A stretch of 64,000 nucleotides of DNA from Limanda limanda (lineage: Eukaryota > Chordata > Actinopteri > Pleuronectiformes > Pleuronectidae). Every line of letters begins with the position of its first letter. The stretch's first letter is position 1. Shown here piece by piece: positions 49,320 through 60,475 of this stretch. Position numbers and translations under genes: made by a program. The notes below the pieces were generated by a model. It was not told the origin of the DNA. It made no database searches and saw only the letters and a program-made list of their open reading frames with translations. The stretch is taken from the NCBI RefSeq assembly GCF_963576545.1, contig NC_083644.1, positions 26,167,393 to 26,231,392 of the forward strand, written 5' to 3'.

Positions 49320-49359
49320 GATGCAGATGTTTTTGATAAACAATAAAAACATCTGCATC
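49320..49359 (+). terminator. shisal2a poly(A) signal within a perfect hairpin
   Basis: AATAAA at 49342-49347, about 550 bases after the stop codon, is the first canonical signal downstream. It straddles the loop and 3' arm of a perfect 15-bp inverted repeat (GATGCAGATGTTTTT, 49320-49334, and its complement 49345-49359; loop of 10). The hairpin is seen directly; use as the shisal2a 3' end is inferred. Confidence 0.65.
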
Positions 49360-49369
49360 GATATTTCTG

Positions 49370-50500
49370 AGTTCACCGTTTTACCCACATATATCCTGGT
49401 GGCCACTAACTTTGCTTTACACTGCGATGGAGAAGATAAGACTCAAAAAGGAGGAGCATGCAGGACTTTGATGAAAACTGTGTAAGTACAGGATCTTCAT
49501 GCAACCTGTTCAACATAGACCTAGAGGAAGTGTCTGTCGGCCGACCACTCTGTGCCACACGTCTCAACAACTGTCAGAAGAAACCTTATTCAGTCATTTA
49601 GCCTCCTGAGAATTCAATCCTACTGAATTTGTTGATTCTCTGACTAGTGGCTTGGGCCACCATTAGGTGCACATGTTTGGTCTTGTTTAGAAAAATAGTG
49701 GATGAATTACTATGAAACTTGGTCCACACGCACTAACACACCCTCACACACACACACACAATATTCAGGGTAAACAATTTTACTTTTTATCAGACTTTGG
49801 TCACTATCCGACCATTGATCAAATTTCTTAGAGGTGACATTGACAAGAAATTAAAAATGTTGCTATATTTAATGTTGCTAAAGACAGGGTCAGATACATT
49901 GAAATGCAACCTGAAATACACATACACACAGGCTAACTTAAAAGGACAATGGTGCAAAAAATAGAGCTGTGTGAGATGTCAGTCTTGCATGAAGTGGGCA
50001 TGACACACCAGCGGTAATGTCAACACACTGCCTCCACAGCCTGAATGGAGCCTGAATGTGAAACTTTTAAAAAAAAATGTGTGTTGTTGTGAAGAAACAG
50101 CCTATATGTTACTAACTTATGTGGACATGCAAAAGTTCCTAGCTTTAGTGAATAATTTTCTTTAAATTGTAAACTGCGTGCTGTGTGTAAATGAAGTGTG
50201 AGCAATGGCATAAATCACACCCAAAGAAATATTTGTATTTACTTTGATATTTTGCTTTTCAGAAGTTGCCTAAATGAAGAGAAGGCAGACTTGTTGAATT
50301 GTGTTGTCAAGAAATGTGCTTTGTTAAATGTGAAGCTGGGGAATGGTCACAGTATTAGACAGTCTGATGCCCAGGTCCTGGAGCGGTTTTGATTGCAGCA
50401 AAGCAGAAACCTGTTGTAGCCGTAAACTTTCATGTTGTGCCATGAATTCTCAGAATATTCATGTAATGTCCGTGTTTCTGAGTTTTGTTTAATAGCTTTG
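49370..50500. other. intergenic downstream of shisal2a
   Basis: No gene or long repeat recognised. Contains a short CA run near 49745-49760. Confidence 0.5.
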
Positions 50501-51105
50501 TACTCCAAAACCACCTGGAGCTGAACGCTTTAAAAACTGTAGAGATGGTGGCAGACTTCAGGAGGAGTCCAGCCCAAACTGCCCCCCTCAGCCTGTGCAA
50601 CTCCCCAGTTAAAACAGTGGAGTCCTTCAGATTCCTGGGGACCATCATTGCACAGGACTTGAGGTGGGCGGAGAACATCACCTCCATCACTAAGAAGGCC
50701 CAGCAGAGGATGTTCTTCCTGCGGCAACTGAGGAAATTCAACATGCCGCAGAAAGTGATGGTTGAGTTCTACACAGCCATCATTGAGTCCATCCTCACCT
50801 CATCAATCACCGTCTGGTTCGCTGCCTCCACTGCCAAGGACAAGGACAGGCTGCAGCGGATCATAAGGTCAGCTGAGAAGGTCATCGGCTGCGACCTGCC
50901 GGCTCTCCTAGACCTGTTCCACTCCAGGACCAGTAGGAGAGCAGGCAAGATCATTGCTGATCCTTCACATTCGGGTCACCACCTGTTCCAGAGACTTCCC
51001 TCCGGAAAAAGGTTCCGGGCCATCAGGACTAAAACCTCTCGCCATCTGAACAGTTTTTTCCCCGTGGCAGTGGGGCTCACAAGCAAGCCCCCTGCATCAC
51101 ACTGA
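50485..51105 (+). pseudogene. L2-type reverse transcriptase, C-terminal fragment
   Basis: 206-codon open frame; homology starts about residue 8. Seen: LELNALKTVEMVADFRR, VESFRFLGTIIAQDLRW, KKAQQRMFFLRQLRKF, FYTAIIESILTSSITVWF, RLQRIIRSAEKVIG and LPSGKRFRAI, in the standard order for the end of L2/Maui ORF2. The open frame suggests a fairly young insertion, but the polymerase core and endonuclease are absent. Confidence 0.88.
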
Positions 51106-51425
51106 CTCTGCACCGCACTGACTCTACCCCACCACACCCCACCCCCTGCACATAATTTATAATTTATTACTTATATACTACTGGCACTATCACCAATCTC
51201 TGCACCTTCGCACAGCACGTGCCCATAACTCTGTTACTCTGTTACTGTATATATGTATATACTTTATTTTATTTTATTCTATTTTATTCTATTTCTTATA
51301 TATTGTTGTTTTTTATATTGTTGTTTTATGTACAAAAGTAGTGCACCAATGACACCAAGGCAATTTCCTGTATGTGCAAACATACCTGGTGTTGTGCAAT
51401 AGGAGTAGACTTGACGTTGGCTAAT

Positions 51426-51670
51426 TATTAATAATCATGAAATATGATTATTAAAATAAAAATTATCTATCAAAAATAATTAAATTATTAATTGAAGATG
51501 ATCAGTAATCAAATAACAATAAAACCACTAATGAGAAAATAGGAATTATCAATTAGAAAGTACAAGCTATCAATTAACAATGATAAGGTTATCAACCAAG
51601 AATAATGAAAATAATTAGTCAAAAACAATAAAATTATCAATTTAAGAATAATACTATCTATATTAATAAT
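51426..51670. repeat. AT-rich degenerate tandem repeat
   Basis: Loose repetition of ATTATCAATTA/AATAAT-like units, including a 10-bp inverted repeat TAATAATCAT / ATGATTATTA near 51430-51452. It lies inside the LTR-like insertion. Confidence 0.6.
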
Positions 51671-51914
51671 TGAGAAAGGGGGGCACCACCCTGGTTTCCC
51701 AGGGACCAACGATGTCAAGCTATAATTATCAGTCTCATAATGATAAATGTCAAATTAATAATGTCAATATTTTAATATTAACGATTACTTAATAAACAGT
51801 GAAGGCTTCTAAGTTCGAGCACAGGCAATCATAATCCAGCTGCAATCACACACTTATGCACAAATAATCACAGACTACAGATACTTTAATTACAAAAGTA
51901 TTTATTAAAAAGGG

Positions 51915-52259
51915 GAAATAAAGTTATAATGTTATTCAATGATTTATCATTTTAACAAGCTCCGATATTTCAAAAATAAACACAGCAGCACTTATCACAA
52001 TTCAGAAAGTACTTGTAAAACCTGCGGTCTACCTATGTATGTCTGTCTCTGTGTGTGTGTGTCTGTGTCAAAGTGTCTCTCTGTGTGGGTGTGTCTATGT
52101 GTGTGTATGTGAAATAAAGTTAGTGTTATTTAATGATTTATCATTTTAACAAACTCCCATATTTCAAAGATAACAACAGCAGCTTATCACAATTTGGAGC
52201 ACGCATGTAACCTCTGGTCCATCTATGTGTCTCTGTGTGTGTGTATCTGTCTGTGTCTA

Positions 52260-52262
<3 letters not shown>
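51915..52262. repeat. tandem duplication, unit about 196 bp
   Basis: GAAATAAAGTTA, ATGATTTATCATTTTAACAA, CAGCAGC-TTATCACAATT and GTC-ATCTATGT recur in the same order from 51915 and from 52111, with moderate divergence. Confidence 0.8.

Positions 52263-52263
<1 letters not shown>

Positions 52264-52350
<87 letters not shown>
52264..52350. repeat. (GT)n(GA)n microsatellite
   Basis: About 75 bases of pure GT running into a short GA run. Confidence 0.95.
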
Positions 52351-53559
52351 AAAAGAAGGGGGGTGGCGATGACGCGTAGTGACATCACATCTAAGATGGA
52401 GGCCGATCATGATTCGTGGAATCAAGGCCTAAAAACTCTCAAAATGGCGGATTGACTACAAAACAAGATGGCGGAGCCGTTATGAATTTAGAGCCAGGAT
52501 GGGAGGAGAGAGAGAGCGGAGGCGTGGCAATAATAGACTCAAAATGGTGGGTTAACTTGCGTTATTCAAGATGGAGTCTATGTTAATGACACCATGTGGC
52601 CGGAGCGCACACTGGTGGTCGTCACATGAATTACACAAAGGAAATTTTAGACAAAGAGAATTCTTATCTCTGCTTGGCTTTGTGGGCCGAATGGTTTCCA
52701 GATGTGTTCAGCCTCTCTAATCATAGATTTAACTATGTGACATGACCTGTATTATAAATACAGGTCAGAAGTGTGTATAGGTCGGTTTAGAAGGAGAGAG
52801 AGAGAGAGAGAGAAGACATGTAAGGAGAGTTCAAAGAAGCTCTTAAAAACATGCCAGAGATAGATTAACAGTGATTTAACCACTCAGCCCAAAGCGGACG
52901 TTGTGGGCTGAGGTTCTGATCGGTAAACTCACTGCAGACTAACACAGACGTTAACAGTGCGGGCGGAGGCGCTTCTCGCGGCCCTATTTACTGCAACACA
53001 AAACATTGCGATCAAACCGGAAACCGGAAGTAGCGGCTCGGAGTAGTGGCCGGCTAAAACAATGGAACACGGAAGTTCCATCAACAAAATACACTCAAGT
53101 ATTAAATCAACACGCTACATATTAAAACTAACATCTGCCCAGACAACATAAGCCTCTTACTGTGACCGTGATTTTGTGGGTTGCATGCGCCTTGGCGCGA
53201 ATCCCCGGAGGTTCAGTGAATCGCTTGAAGTTTCTCAGGCGGGCTTTCGTGAGCACCGCAGCTGGGCCGGAGCCGATCCGTCGTGCTCCGTGGCGAGATG
53301 AGGTTTCGTCTTCTTCTGCAGCAGCGGAGATCGTGGTCACTCACAGGAACGTGCGGCTGTTTGTAGCCGTTGTAGATCGTGTGGAGAAAGCATAAAAGTA
53401 AAGTCCGTGTGGAAGAGGAAACAGTCTGAGATCGTCCAGCGAGCAATTTCCTGTTTGGTCTTTCCAAGTTAAAACAGGAAAAGTCCTTTCCAAAATAAAA
53501 CGTCAACTAAGGTAAAAGAAGAAATGAATTGAAATGAATAAAACAAACGTCTTATCGCC

Positions 53560-53738
53560 TCCATTAGCTTACTGGGTCGACTATGAAGACCCCCGGGGGG
53601 GGGTCTAGTGGCGACGTCAGCATCGGAGGAAAGAGAGAAAGAAGTTAGTTGCCTCCTTAAGTTGCTGGGTTAACTGGTGAGACCCCGGGGGGGGTCCCGT
53701 TGTCACATCAGCATCGGAGTGAAGAGAGAAAGGTTTCT
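53560..53738. repeat. two-unit tandem repeat with G runs
   Basis: Two units of about 97 bp, each with CCTCC-TTA...CTGGGT, a CCCCGGGGGGGG core and CAGCATCGGAG-GAAGAGAGAAAG. The CCCCGGGG cores are self-complementary. Confidence 0.75.
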
Positions 53739-54041
53739 GTGAGCTCAGCCTATTTAAGTCATGTTCTAGGTGACTCCCCCCTGGGAGGAGGGGTCAGGGG
53801 TCAGTGTGGCCCTCCAGCCAATTGAGTTGTCAGGATTTGGCCCCCAGGGGCGGGCTTACAAGGGGGACCCAGGAAGTGACCTGCTGCCACATGGAGATAA
53901 GGGCCCATGCTGGATTTTTAAATGTAAGGGGTTACCCGAGCCTGGCCTAAGGTTTTACGACTCTTTGTTCTATGTCAGATCACTGGGCCTTGCCCAACAC
54001 TGGCAAATAAAAGAATTCTGATTCTGATTCTGATTCTGATA

Positions 54042-54655
54042 AAACTACTACGCACATATTTAAGCGTGGTCACAGGAATAAAAGCTTAAATGATGCTATA
54101 TTATCTCTTTAGCATGAGTTTTTTTACAAAGGCTAATCATATTTGTTAATGTTAATAACATACATCTAAGTAGATAATAATTATATATATATATATTTGT
54201 TTCACTTGATGTGTCATTATGTGTGGTTTCAGTGAATACTAAGTTGGTGTTCCATAATTTTCCACTTTCAAACTATACTAAACTTATCTCACTTGTGTTA
54301 GAAACGTGAATTTGGCATGAAATAGTAACTATATGAATATGAAATAACTTCAAATATAAGTGTAACCAATAGGCCCATATTATCACAAAAAGAGTCAACG
54401 CAACGGATGGATTATGTGAACTGGGATATCTAAAAAAGCCTGAAGTTATTGACATTTTATTGTTTGTATACATAAGTATGAAGATGTTAACCTGACAGCT
54501 ATGTATATATTTTACATATTTTTTTTTGTGTAGTTTTCCTCTAGGTGATCCTGATAGGCTAGACCTGTGGGTGATCAACATGGAGACAGAACTGGATTTT
54601 TGGATATTTGCAATGAATTTTAAACCACATTGGCATACAGATTTTTTCATCTACA
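54042..54655. other. AT-rich, nothing recognised
   Basis: Contains a short (TA)n near 54183-54196. No gene or terminus seen. Confidence 0.5.
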
Positions 54656-54659
54656 GAAC

Positions 54660-55663
54660 TAAAGGCTCTTATATACTACCACGTGTCCGTTTCTCGGAGA
54701 GGTCTCAGCGAGTGGCAAAGAGTCTTTTTGATTTTTACTTCTACGACACAGTCCGTGTCTCCGACACAGTCCGTCAGTCCGTTGCGCCAAACCCATAGGT
54801 GGCGGAACGGAAGACGAGCTCAGAGAAGCCTACCCCATTTGGGAAGAAGAAGTCCACGTGTCTCTGTTTACACGTTAGCTTGCGTCCCACACACTGAACC
54901 ATGGCAACTAACAGAACTAAATAAAGTGACACCCAGCGTGTCAAGATGCTGATGTAATCGTTTCTTAGCGCAGCGGTTCCCCGGTCTTGTTTCCGAACTG
55001 TGTTGCTGATTCCACAGCTTGAATCTGCTTGAGGCTACATGTAGCTAGAAGCTACCCGGACCTAGCTCCCCCCCAGCTTCCACACACAGTCAGCAGGGAC
55101 TCCCGACACTAACTACTACTATCCAGTGTTTGCTTCTAACCTGACGGTATTATAGAAACAGTGTCATGATAGAAGTGGAATTAAAGTCGTGACGGCGGGT
55201 TCTTGCACTGTTACCACCGCAGTTAGCATGGTGGCTAGCCTAGCCTGCTAGCGCCGTTTTGAAAGCTCGTTATAACCGTATGTGACCGTGCACACATGCC
55301 CTCAGTGCTCGAATGAGCCACCGTCAGCCGGACAACTCCGCTGGCTTAACACACACGTCACATTAATCGTAGAATCATAGTTGTGTTTGGGTTAGCTGTC
55401 AAGCAGGACGTTTGAGGCCGGAAATGACGTCGAACAGAAATTACGTTGTACGGAAATGACGTCATACGGAAATGATGTCGTTCGCGGACCAATCACAGCC
55501 AAGAGCGGTCCGTCGGGTCTCCAACATGAAGACGGATAGTTAGAAAAATCAGACGTGTACTAAAGGTTTCCGAAGCATTCGGAGAGGGCGTTTCACGACG
55601 GATAGGGCGGTCTTATCTGTCCGTAAAAGAAAAAACGGAGAGGCCTAAATTGGCCTTTAAACA
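54660..55663 (+). mobile_element. Harbinger-like non-autonomous element, copy 1
   Basis: Starts about TAAAGGCTCTTATATACTAC and is nearly identical over about 580 bases to 63412-64000 (shared ACCCATAGGTGGCG, TTAGCGCAGCGGTTCCCCGG, GGAATTAAAGTCGTGACGG and more). The right part (55430-55640) has repeated GGAAATGACGTC-type blocks and resembles the reverse complement of 9640-9830. Ends about GGCCTTTAA, roughly inverted to the start. Non-coding. Confidence 0.6.
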
Positions 55664-55727
55664 CACAAGCCTTTTGTATCAATAACACTCAATTTTTTAG
55701 GGAAGGGCATGCCTGAAGAACACCGCT

Positions 55728-56090
55728 GTGCCTACCACTTTCTCAACTTCCAAGGGCAAAGAGGGAGAGGTAAGTATAATGGAGGAAAGTGACATTCCTG
55801 TTGGAAAATTATGTAAGGAGTTTGCAGATGTAAACAAAGGCAGCAGTGGCAAAATTCTTACTGACGATCAGGGCAATGTTGTTATGATGGTAGACACACC
55901 TGAACAGGCTGTTGTTCCTCAAGATGCAATGGACGACAACAGTTCGCTGACAGTTAATGTATGTGTCTGTTGTTGTGGGTACCAGCATTCAGGCAGAAAA
56001 TCCTACGGGAAAATGTACAGACTCAGCTTTAGAGTCTGTAGGTTTGAAGAAGTGAGGGTGCAATCACACAGAACACAAGACCCGATATAA
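55728..56090 (+). pseudogene. acidic coding-like frame, unknown
   Basis: 120-codon frame. Residues about 18-75 (from MEESDIPVGKLCKEFADVNK through DDNSSLTV) have the even, acidic composition of a real protein, unlike nearby repeat frames. A possible acceptor (CAATTTTTTAG, 55701) lies upstream and a GTAAGT at about 55769 interrupts. The end runs into a hairpin (56016-56040) and gypsy LTR sequence, so the last 40 residues are probably not original. No family recognised. It could be an exon captured by, or belonging to, the adjacent DNA transposon. Confidence 0.3.
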
Positions 56091-56739
56091 GACAAAGACA
56101 GTATTTATTTAAACAAAGCAACACAGGGAACAACAAGGACTATCAGTGGCACCAAAGAAAAACACAAAGAAATCCCTCCCCCCCTTTACAGGTGCTTAGC
56201 ACCCAAAAGTACAGCGGGTGGTGCTCACTCTAACCTGGGGTATTAACAAGAAGTAAATCTTTGGTGTTAGATATGTAGACCCCGGAGTATCTTACCTGTC
56301 CTCGTTGTCCCTGTGCGCACAACAAACAAAGTTAACAAAGACAAAACAAAAGTAGGCTGCTAACAACTTAAATAATACTGGTAAAACTAACTCAATACAC
56401 CAGCAAACACCAAAGCCAAAACCAAACCAAACAATCAGAGCTCTGCCACAGCTCAACACAAAAACCTCCTCTCGCCAACAAAACATACAAAGGACTATTT
56501 TAAGGGGAAGGGTTGATATCTGAAACAGGTGTGTTGATTGAAGATTGGAACCAGGTGAGATTAGCGGCCATGATGCTTCTTATTCTGTGGCCACTTCACT
56601 GGCGCGTCCTGCCCGAGAGCTCCCCCTTCCAGTCCCTGCAGGCATCACCAGTCTACCAGGATGTGGAGAAAAAACAAAAACACAAGACAGAACACAATAC
56701 ATGTATACATACAGGACATACAGATCACTGTCCGTAACA
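56065..56739 (-). mobile_element. Ty3/gypsy 3' LTR
   Basis: On the minus strand it begins TGTTACGGACAGTGATC immediately after a polypurine tract GGGGGGGAG (56740-56748), and carries AATAAATACTGTCTTTG near its far end (about 56110). Start is firm; the far end (CACCCTCA, about 56065) is approximate. It belongs to the pol fragment at 57730-58670. Confidence 0.7.
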
Positions 56740-56784
56740 CTCCCCCCCATAAAGAGTCAGCCCACGGCTGACGATACCGTAAAC

Positions 56785-57680
56785 CAGGGGTGCCCAATAC
56801 GTCGAAGGCAGTGTGGGTCGATCGCACAACTGGACAAGAGGCAGTCACGTGGACGCTCCGGCGCGCGCACCCACTTTTTTTTTTTTTTGCCGTCGCTGCC
56901 GCCGCCGCCACACCCCCCGCCCTGGCCGATGTTGCGAACGTCAACCGCGGCGGACTACTCGTCACACCGGGTTCAAACCTTCAAACCGGACGCCGAAGCG
57001 ACGCCGAAGCGCCGCGCCGCGCTAATCCCTAGAGCGCCGCGCTTGGCTGTTCACACCGGACGCTGAAGCGCCGCGCTAATAATATCACATACTTTTGCTG
57101 TTATCAGCCTGCAGTAAAAACGGAATTTAATCATTTTTTTCAAGCATATGCTTACTTGTTGCTCCAACATTAACTGCAACACAGCCCAACATGTGTCTTC
57201 TTTGTCTCATATGTGCTTAGGATCATACAGCTCACTGTACTTCTCCACTTAAATTATTAATTTAATATCATCCTTCTTCAAGAACTTCTCCGCTGTTTGC
57301 TATGTCGGGTGTGGAGGGTAAATTACGTATTCTCCACTCAAACCTATGTGGAGAATACGTAGCTCCCCCCCCCCTTCTCTCTCTCTCTTTTTATCTATAT
57401 GACTGCTTGTGGCTGGGCGGCAGAGGGGGACATTTAATAATGTGATTGGTAAAATTGGTAAAATTAAATCTCCAGGACAACAGAAGGGGAATACAAACTA
57501 TGGGATGCCTATTTAATCATGTATATCATATAAAATATGTTATCAATATCGTTTAAAATCATTTTTCAGTGTGTTTCCTGGCCCGAAAAAAGAGGGGGTG
57601 CGTGTGGGGGGGGGGGTAGATCTTGTTGAGCTGGTCATTTCACGAGTAGCTCACAAGCCTATAAACTGTGGGCACCCCTG
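56785..57680. mobile_element. non-autonomous hAT element with perfect 8-bp target duplication
   Basis: 896 bp. Termini CAGGGGTGCCCA at both ends in inverted orientation; flanked by CCGTAAAC (56777-56784 and 57681-57688). The interior is non-coding: a T run, CGCCGCC-rich and GACGCCGAAGC repeats (56980-57080), and a palindrome TACGTATTCTCCAC / GTGGAGAATACGTA near 57325-57361. Inserted between the gypsy pol end and its polypurine tract. Confidence 0.92.
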
Positions 57681-57688
57681 CCGTAAAC

Positions 57689-58670
57689 CATCCCGTAAAC
57701 CCCAAATCAATATCAATTGCCCCCTGAGAGGTTTTGAGGACTACTGACCAACAATATTTACACGCGAGACAGAGCGTCTGCAAACACATTTTCAGTGCCC
57801 TTTTTTGTGGTGGATCACCAGGTTGTAATTCTCGATAAACAAAGACCAACGCATTAGTCGTTGGTTGTGCATGCGATGCAGAAACACCAGCGGATTGTGG
57901 TCTGTGTAAATCACCACAGGCTCCGCACTAGACCCAACGTTCACTTCAAAAAATTGAAGCGCAAGCAGCAAAGCCAACGTCTCCTGTTCTATGGTAGAGT
58001 AGTGCATTTGGCTACTATTAAACTTCTTCGAAAAGAATCCTACAGGGTGGACCAAACCCTCAGAATCCATCTGAGTTAGAACTGCACCTGCACCAATACC
58101 GCTCGCATCGACTTTCATGGAAAAAGGTTTACTAAAATCAGGAGCACTAAGTACTGGTGCATTACACAAGAGTGCTTTACAACACTCAAAGGCAGTTTGA
58201 CACGTATCTGACCAGACAAACTTTACCAATGGACTGATCAAGTCAGTCATTGGGGCTGCAACAGAAGAGAAGTTCCTACAGAACCCTCGGTAGTAACCAG
58301 TCATTCCGAGGAATCAGCGTAACTCGCGCCGAGTGGTGGGCACTGGGAAAGACGTGATTGTTGCGATTTTGGCCTCCAAGGGACGCACTTGGCCTCCGCC
58401 CACCTGTTTACCCAAGTAGGACACTTAGATTTGCCTTCCCAAACTCACACTTTGCCAGGTTCAGTGTCAGGGATGCATCAGCCAGTCGCTGAAACCCAGT
58501 TCTTAGTGAGTCCACATGAGCAGTCCACTCGGATGAGTGTATTACCACATCATCCAAATACGCAGTACAGTTAGGCACACCACTAAACACAATATTCACC
58601 AACCTTTGGAAAGTGGCCGGAGCATTTCTCATTCCGAAAGCCATCACGGAATATTGTAAAAAATTGTCGA
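57689..58670 (-). pseudogene. Ty3/gypsy pol fragment (reverse transcriptase, RNase H)
   Basis: Minus strand, N to C: DNFLQYSVMAFGMRNAPATF, the catalytic AYLDDVVIHS (about 58560-58549), LTLNLAKCEFGKA, FLGMTGYYRGFC, then RNase H with VDASGIGAGAVL, YSTIEQETLALLLAL and TDHNPLVFLHRM, ending KGTENVFADALSRV and a stop. One frameshift (about 58430, in the VSYLGKQVG region) and one TGA (RELR*FLGM, about 58318) break it. Polymerase fingers, protease and gag upstream, and integrase downstream, are missing. Dead copy; part of the same element as the LTR at 56065. Confidence 0.88.
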
Positions 58671-58904
58671 TCTGAGATGTTCACTCTTAACACGAAATGT
58701 CCACGTGCACTTCTAGTTGAAGTAATGAAGGTTCAGGTCAGTCCTACCATTCACTGGACTGGATGGATGCTCGTGACAAAAAGACAGGTGCTCTCCTCCG
58801 ATGGAAACAGGACTCCGTTCAGGGTGGTTACATCGCTGGGAAGGGTGTGGTTACTCGCTGGGGAAAGCTCGCCATCTAATCCTCTGCATGCGTGGAGCTA
58901 GGAC

Positions 58905-59056
58905 GGACATGGGCAAAGTAAGGCCCACGGGCTGTATACGGCCTAGCTCCTTAGCCCTGAGCTAACCCGATAACGCTGAGCTCTGCCTCATTCTCCCTCT
59001 GCAGAAACCAATGGGTGACGTCACAGACCCTCTGTCCATTATACAGTCTATGAGTT
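58905..59056 (+). mobile_element. scraps of two DNA transposons
   Basis: ACATGGGCAAAGTAAGGCCC-ACGGGC resembles the start of a hAT element. 59010-59056 (AACCAATGGGTGACGTCACAG ... CATTATACAGTCTATG) resembles the right end of the CATAGACTGT MITE family. Confidence 0.4.
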
Positions 59057-59770
59057 ATACTCAGTGTTGTGCCAGTTCACACTTGAACTAGGCCAAAGTT
59101 CAGTTCATGCAGATTAAAATTAACTAGTTCAAGTTAATTTGTTCTATTTTTTATTGTGATGATTTAGGTGACAAACTTACGATCATGTGTTAAGTTATCG
59201 ATGGTGTCGGATTCATGCATGCGTCTCACTTAGGTAATTTAACACTAAGTCCTGACAACTGCAAAACAACTGCAGCTTCTGCTCTGATAATTGAGCAACA
59301 AAGTCACTTACTGGCTGCTTCTAGTGAACAAGCTCTGATCTCACTACGTGTGTTGCTCTGAGCAATGCAAAGCCATATGAAATTGACATTTGACCTTTAA
59401 TCACCAAAATGTAATTGCTTCATCTTTTAGTGAAATGGAATGTTCGTACCAAATTTGAAGACATTCCCTCAAGCTGATCCTATCATATTCAAGAACAACA
59501 TAAACACAATTTAGCTGTATTCCTAGTCCATGATCAGCTGCCACCTCGATCATCATCCATGATCATGATCTACAGTCCGCTATCAAGATGTACGATCTAC
59601 TATCATGATCATGAACCACTGATGCACATTCAAGATACCATCACCATCTCTGATTTGCGATCCACCATCACGGTACACGATGTGGCCATAGCAGTGATCC
59701 TTGATCTGCAAATGATAAAGTACAAGGACTCCAGAGAAGAAGTCCAGTCAGTAACATGTATTGATGAGAC
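59057..59770. other. intergenic, nothing recognised
   Basis: No gene. Contains a dense run of CATCATGATC-like short motifs near 59540-59640 without clear periodicity. Confidence 0.45.
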
Positions 59771-60320
59771 ATTCATGTCAATGTCAATGTCAATTTTTTT
59801 TATATAGCATATTTAAAAACAACTTGTTTGACCAAAGTGCTTTACAGGTGGAGTGGTACGACCAAAGGACAGTAAAAACGTAATACATTAAAGTTCAAGT
59901 AATACAATAAACATACATTAAAGTTCAAGTAATATAAGACGGTGCCAGTCTGTTAAGAGATTTAAAAGTTAAAAGTAAGATTTTAAAAACGATCCTGTGA
60001 CAGACATGAAGCCAGTGTAGGATGCGCAACTTGGGTGTAATATGGTCTCTCTTTTTTGTCCTGGTCAGCAGGCGAGCAGCAGCATTTTGGGCTAGCTGCA
60101 GGCGTTTAATGGATGCTAAGCCTACCTACAGGGAATTATAGTTATCCAGACGGGTGGTTATGAACACATTTATAATTCTCTCTAGGTCCTTTTTTTGGTA
60201 GGTAGGCCTTTACCTTTGCAATTTGTCGCAGTTGAAAAAAGCTACCTCTGACTACTGAGGAGATTTGCTTATCAAAATTAAACGCCCTGTCAAAAAGAAC
60301 ACCAAGACTCTCTACAGTTA
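59771..60320. repeat. unassigned dispersed repeat with (TGTCAA)n head
   Basis: Begins with TGTCAA units, then TTTATATAGCATATTTAAAA and CAAAGTGCTTTACAG, which is the reversed 'IAP-like size cell' type of LINE/SINE tail seen in fish. It continues through a non-coding body (GAAGCCAGTGTAGGATGCGC, GCAGCAGCATTTTGGGC). Family not assigned. Confidence 0.45.
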
Positions 60321-60475
60321 TAAATAAATGTTAAAATAAATAAATGTTGAAATATAAGTGGGAATAAATGCGGAAATGATTAATAAATGATTAATTTACT
60401 TCTGTATTCATTCCCACATTTATTCATTTATTTCCACATTTATTTATTTATACATTTATTTATTTATACATTTAA
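60318..60475. repeat. imperfect AT-rich fold-back
   Basis: AAATAAATG/GGGAATAAATG on the left and CATTCCCACATTTATTCATTTATTT on the right pair imperfectly over roughly 60 bases. Confidence 0.5.

Larger units (their letters stand above)
51390..53999 (-). mobile_element. 2610-bp LTR-like insertion (solo LTR candidate)
   Basis: Begins TGTTG and ends CAACA, and is flanked by CTGG on both sides (51386-51389, 54000-54003), as expected of an LTR-retroelement insertion. It has no coding frame and no internal terminal repeat that I can see, so it may be one very long solo LTR. Orientation is weak: on the minus strand AATAAA lies near 51900 followed by about 500 bases. Contents: AT-rich degenerate repeats (51426-51670), a 196-bp tandem duplication (51915-52260), a GT tract, GC-rich 52960-53330, and a 97-bp tandem pair (53560-53735). 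Confidence 0.6.
50505..54041 (+). mobile_element. L2/Maui-type LINE 3' end, split by an insertion
   Basis: 50505-51102 encodes the C-terminal part of a non-LTR reverse transcriptase. The 3' UTR runs to ...GTGCAAACATACCTGG (51389), is interrupted by a 2610-bp insertion, and resumes at 54000 with CTGGCAAATAAAAG and a (TTCTGA)n tail (54015-54040). Rejoined, the tail reads as a normal L2 end. 5'-truncated, as is usual for this class. Confidence 0.85.

Noticed and set aside
51915..54041. CRISPR-like or satellite array
   Set aside because: Only two-unit duplications with diverged units and no regular spacers; this is a vertebrate genome.
56545..57066. 173-codon frame rich in Pro and Arg
   Set aside because: Crosses the boundary of the gypsy LTR and the hAT element; composition comes from GC-rich repeats, not a gene.
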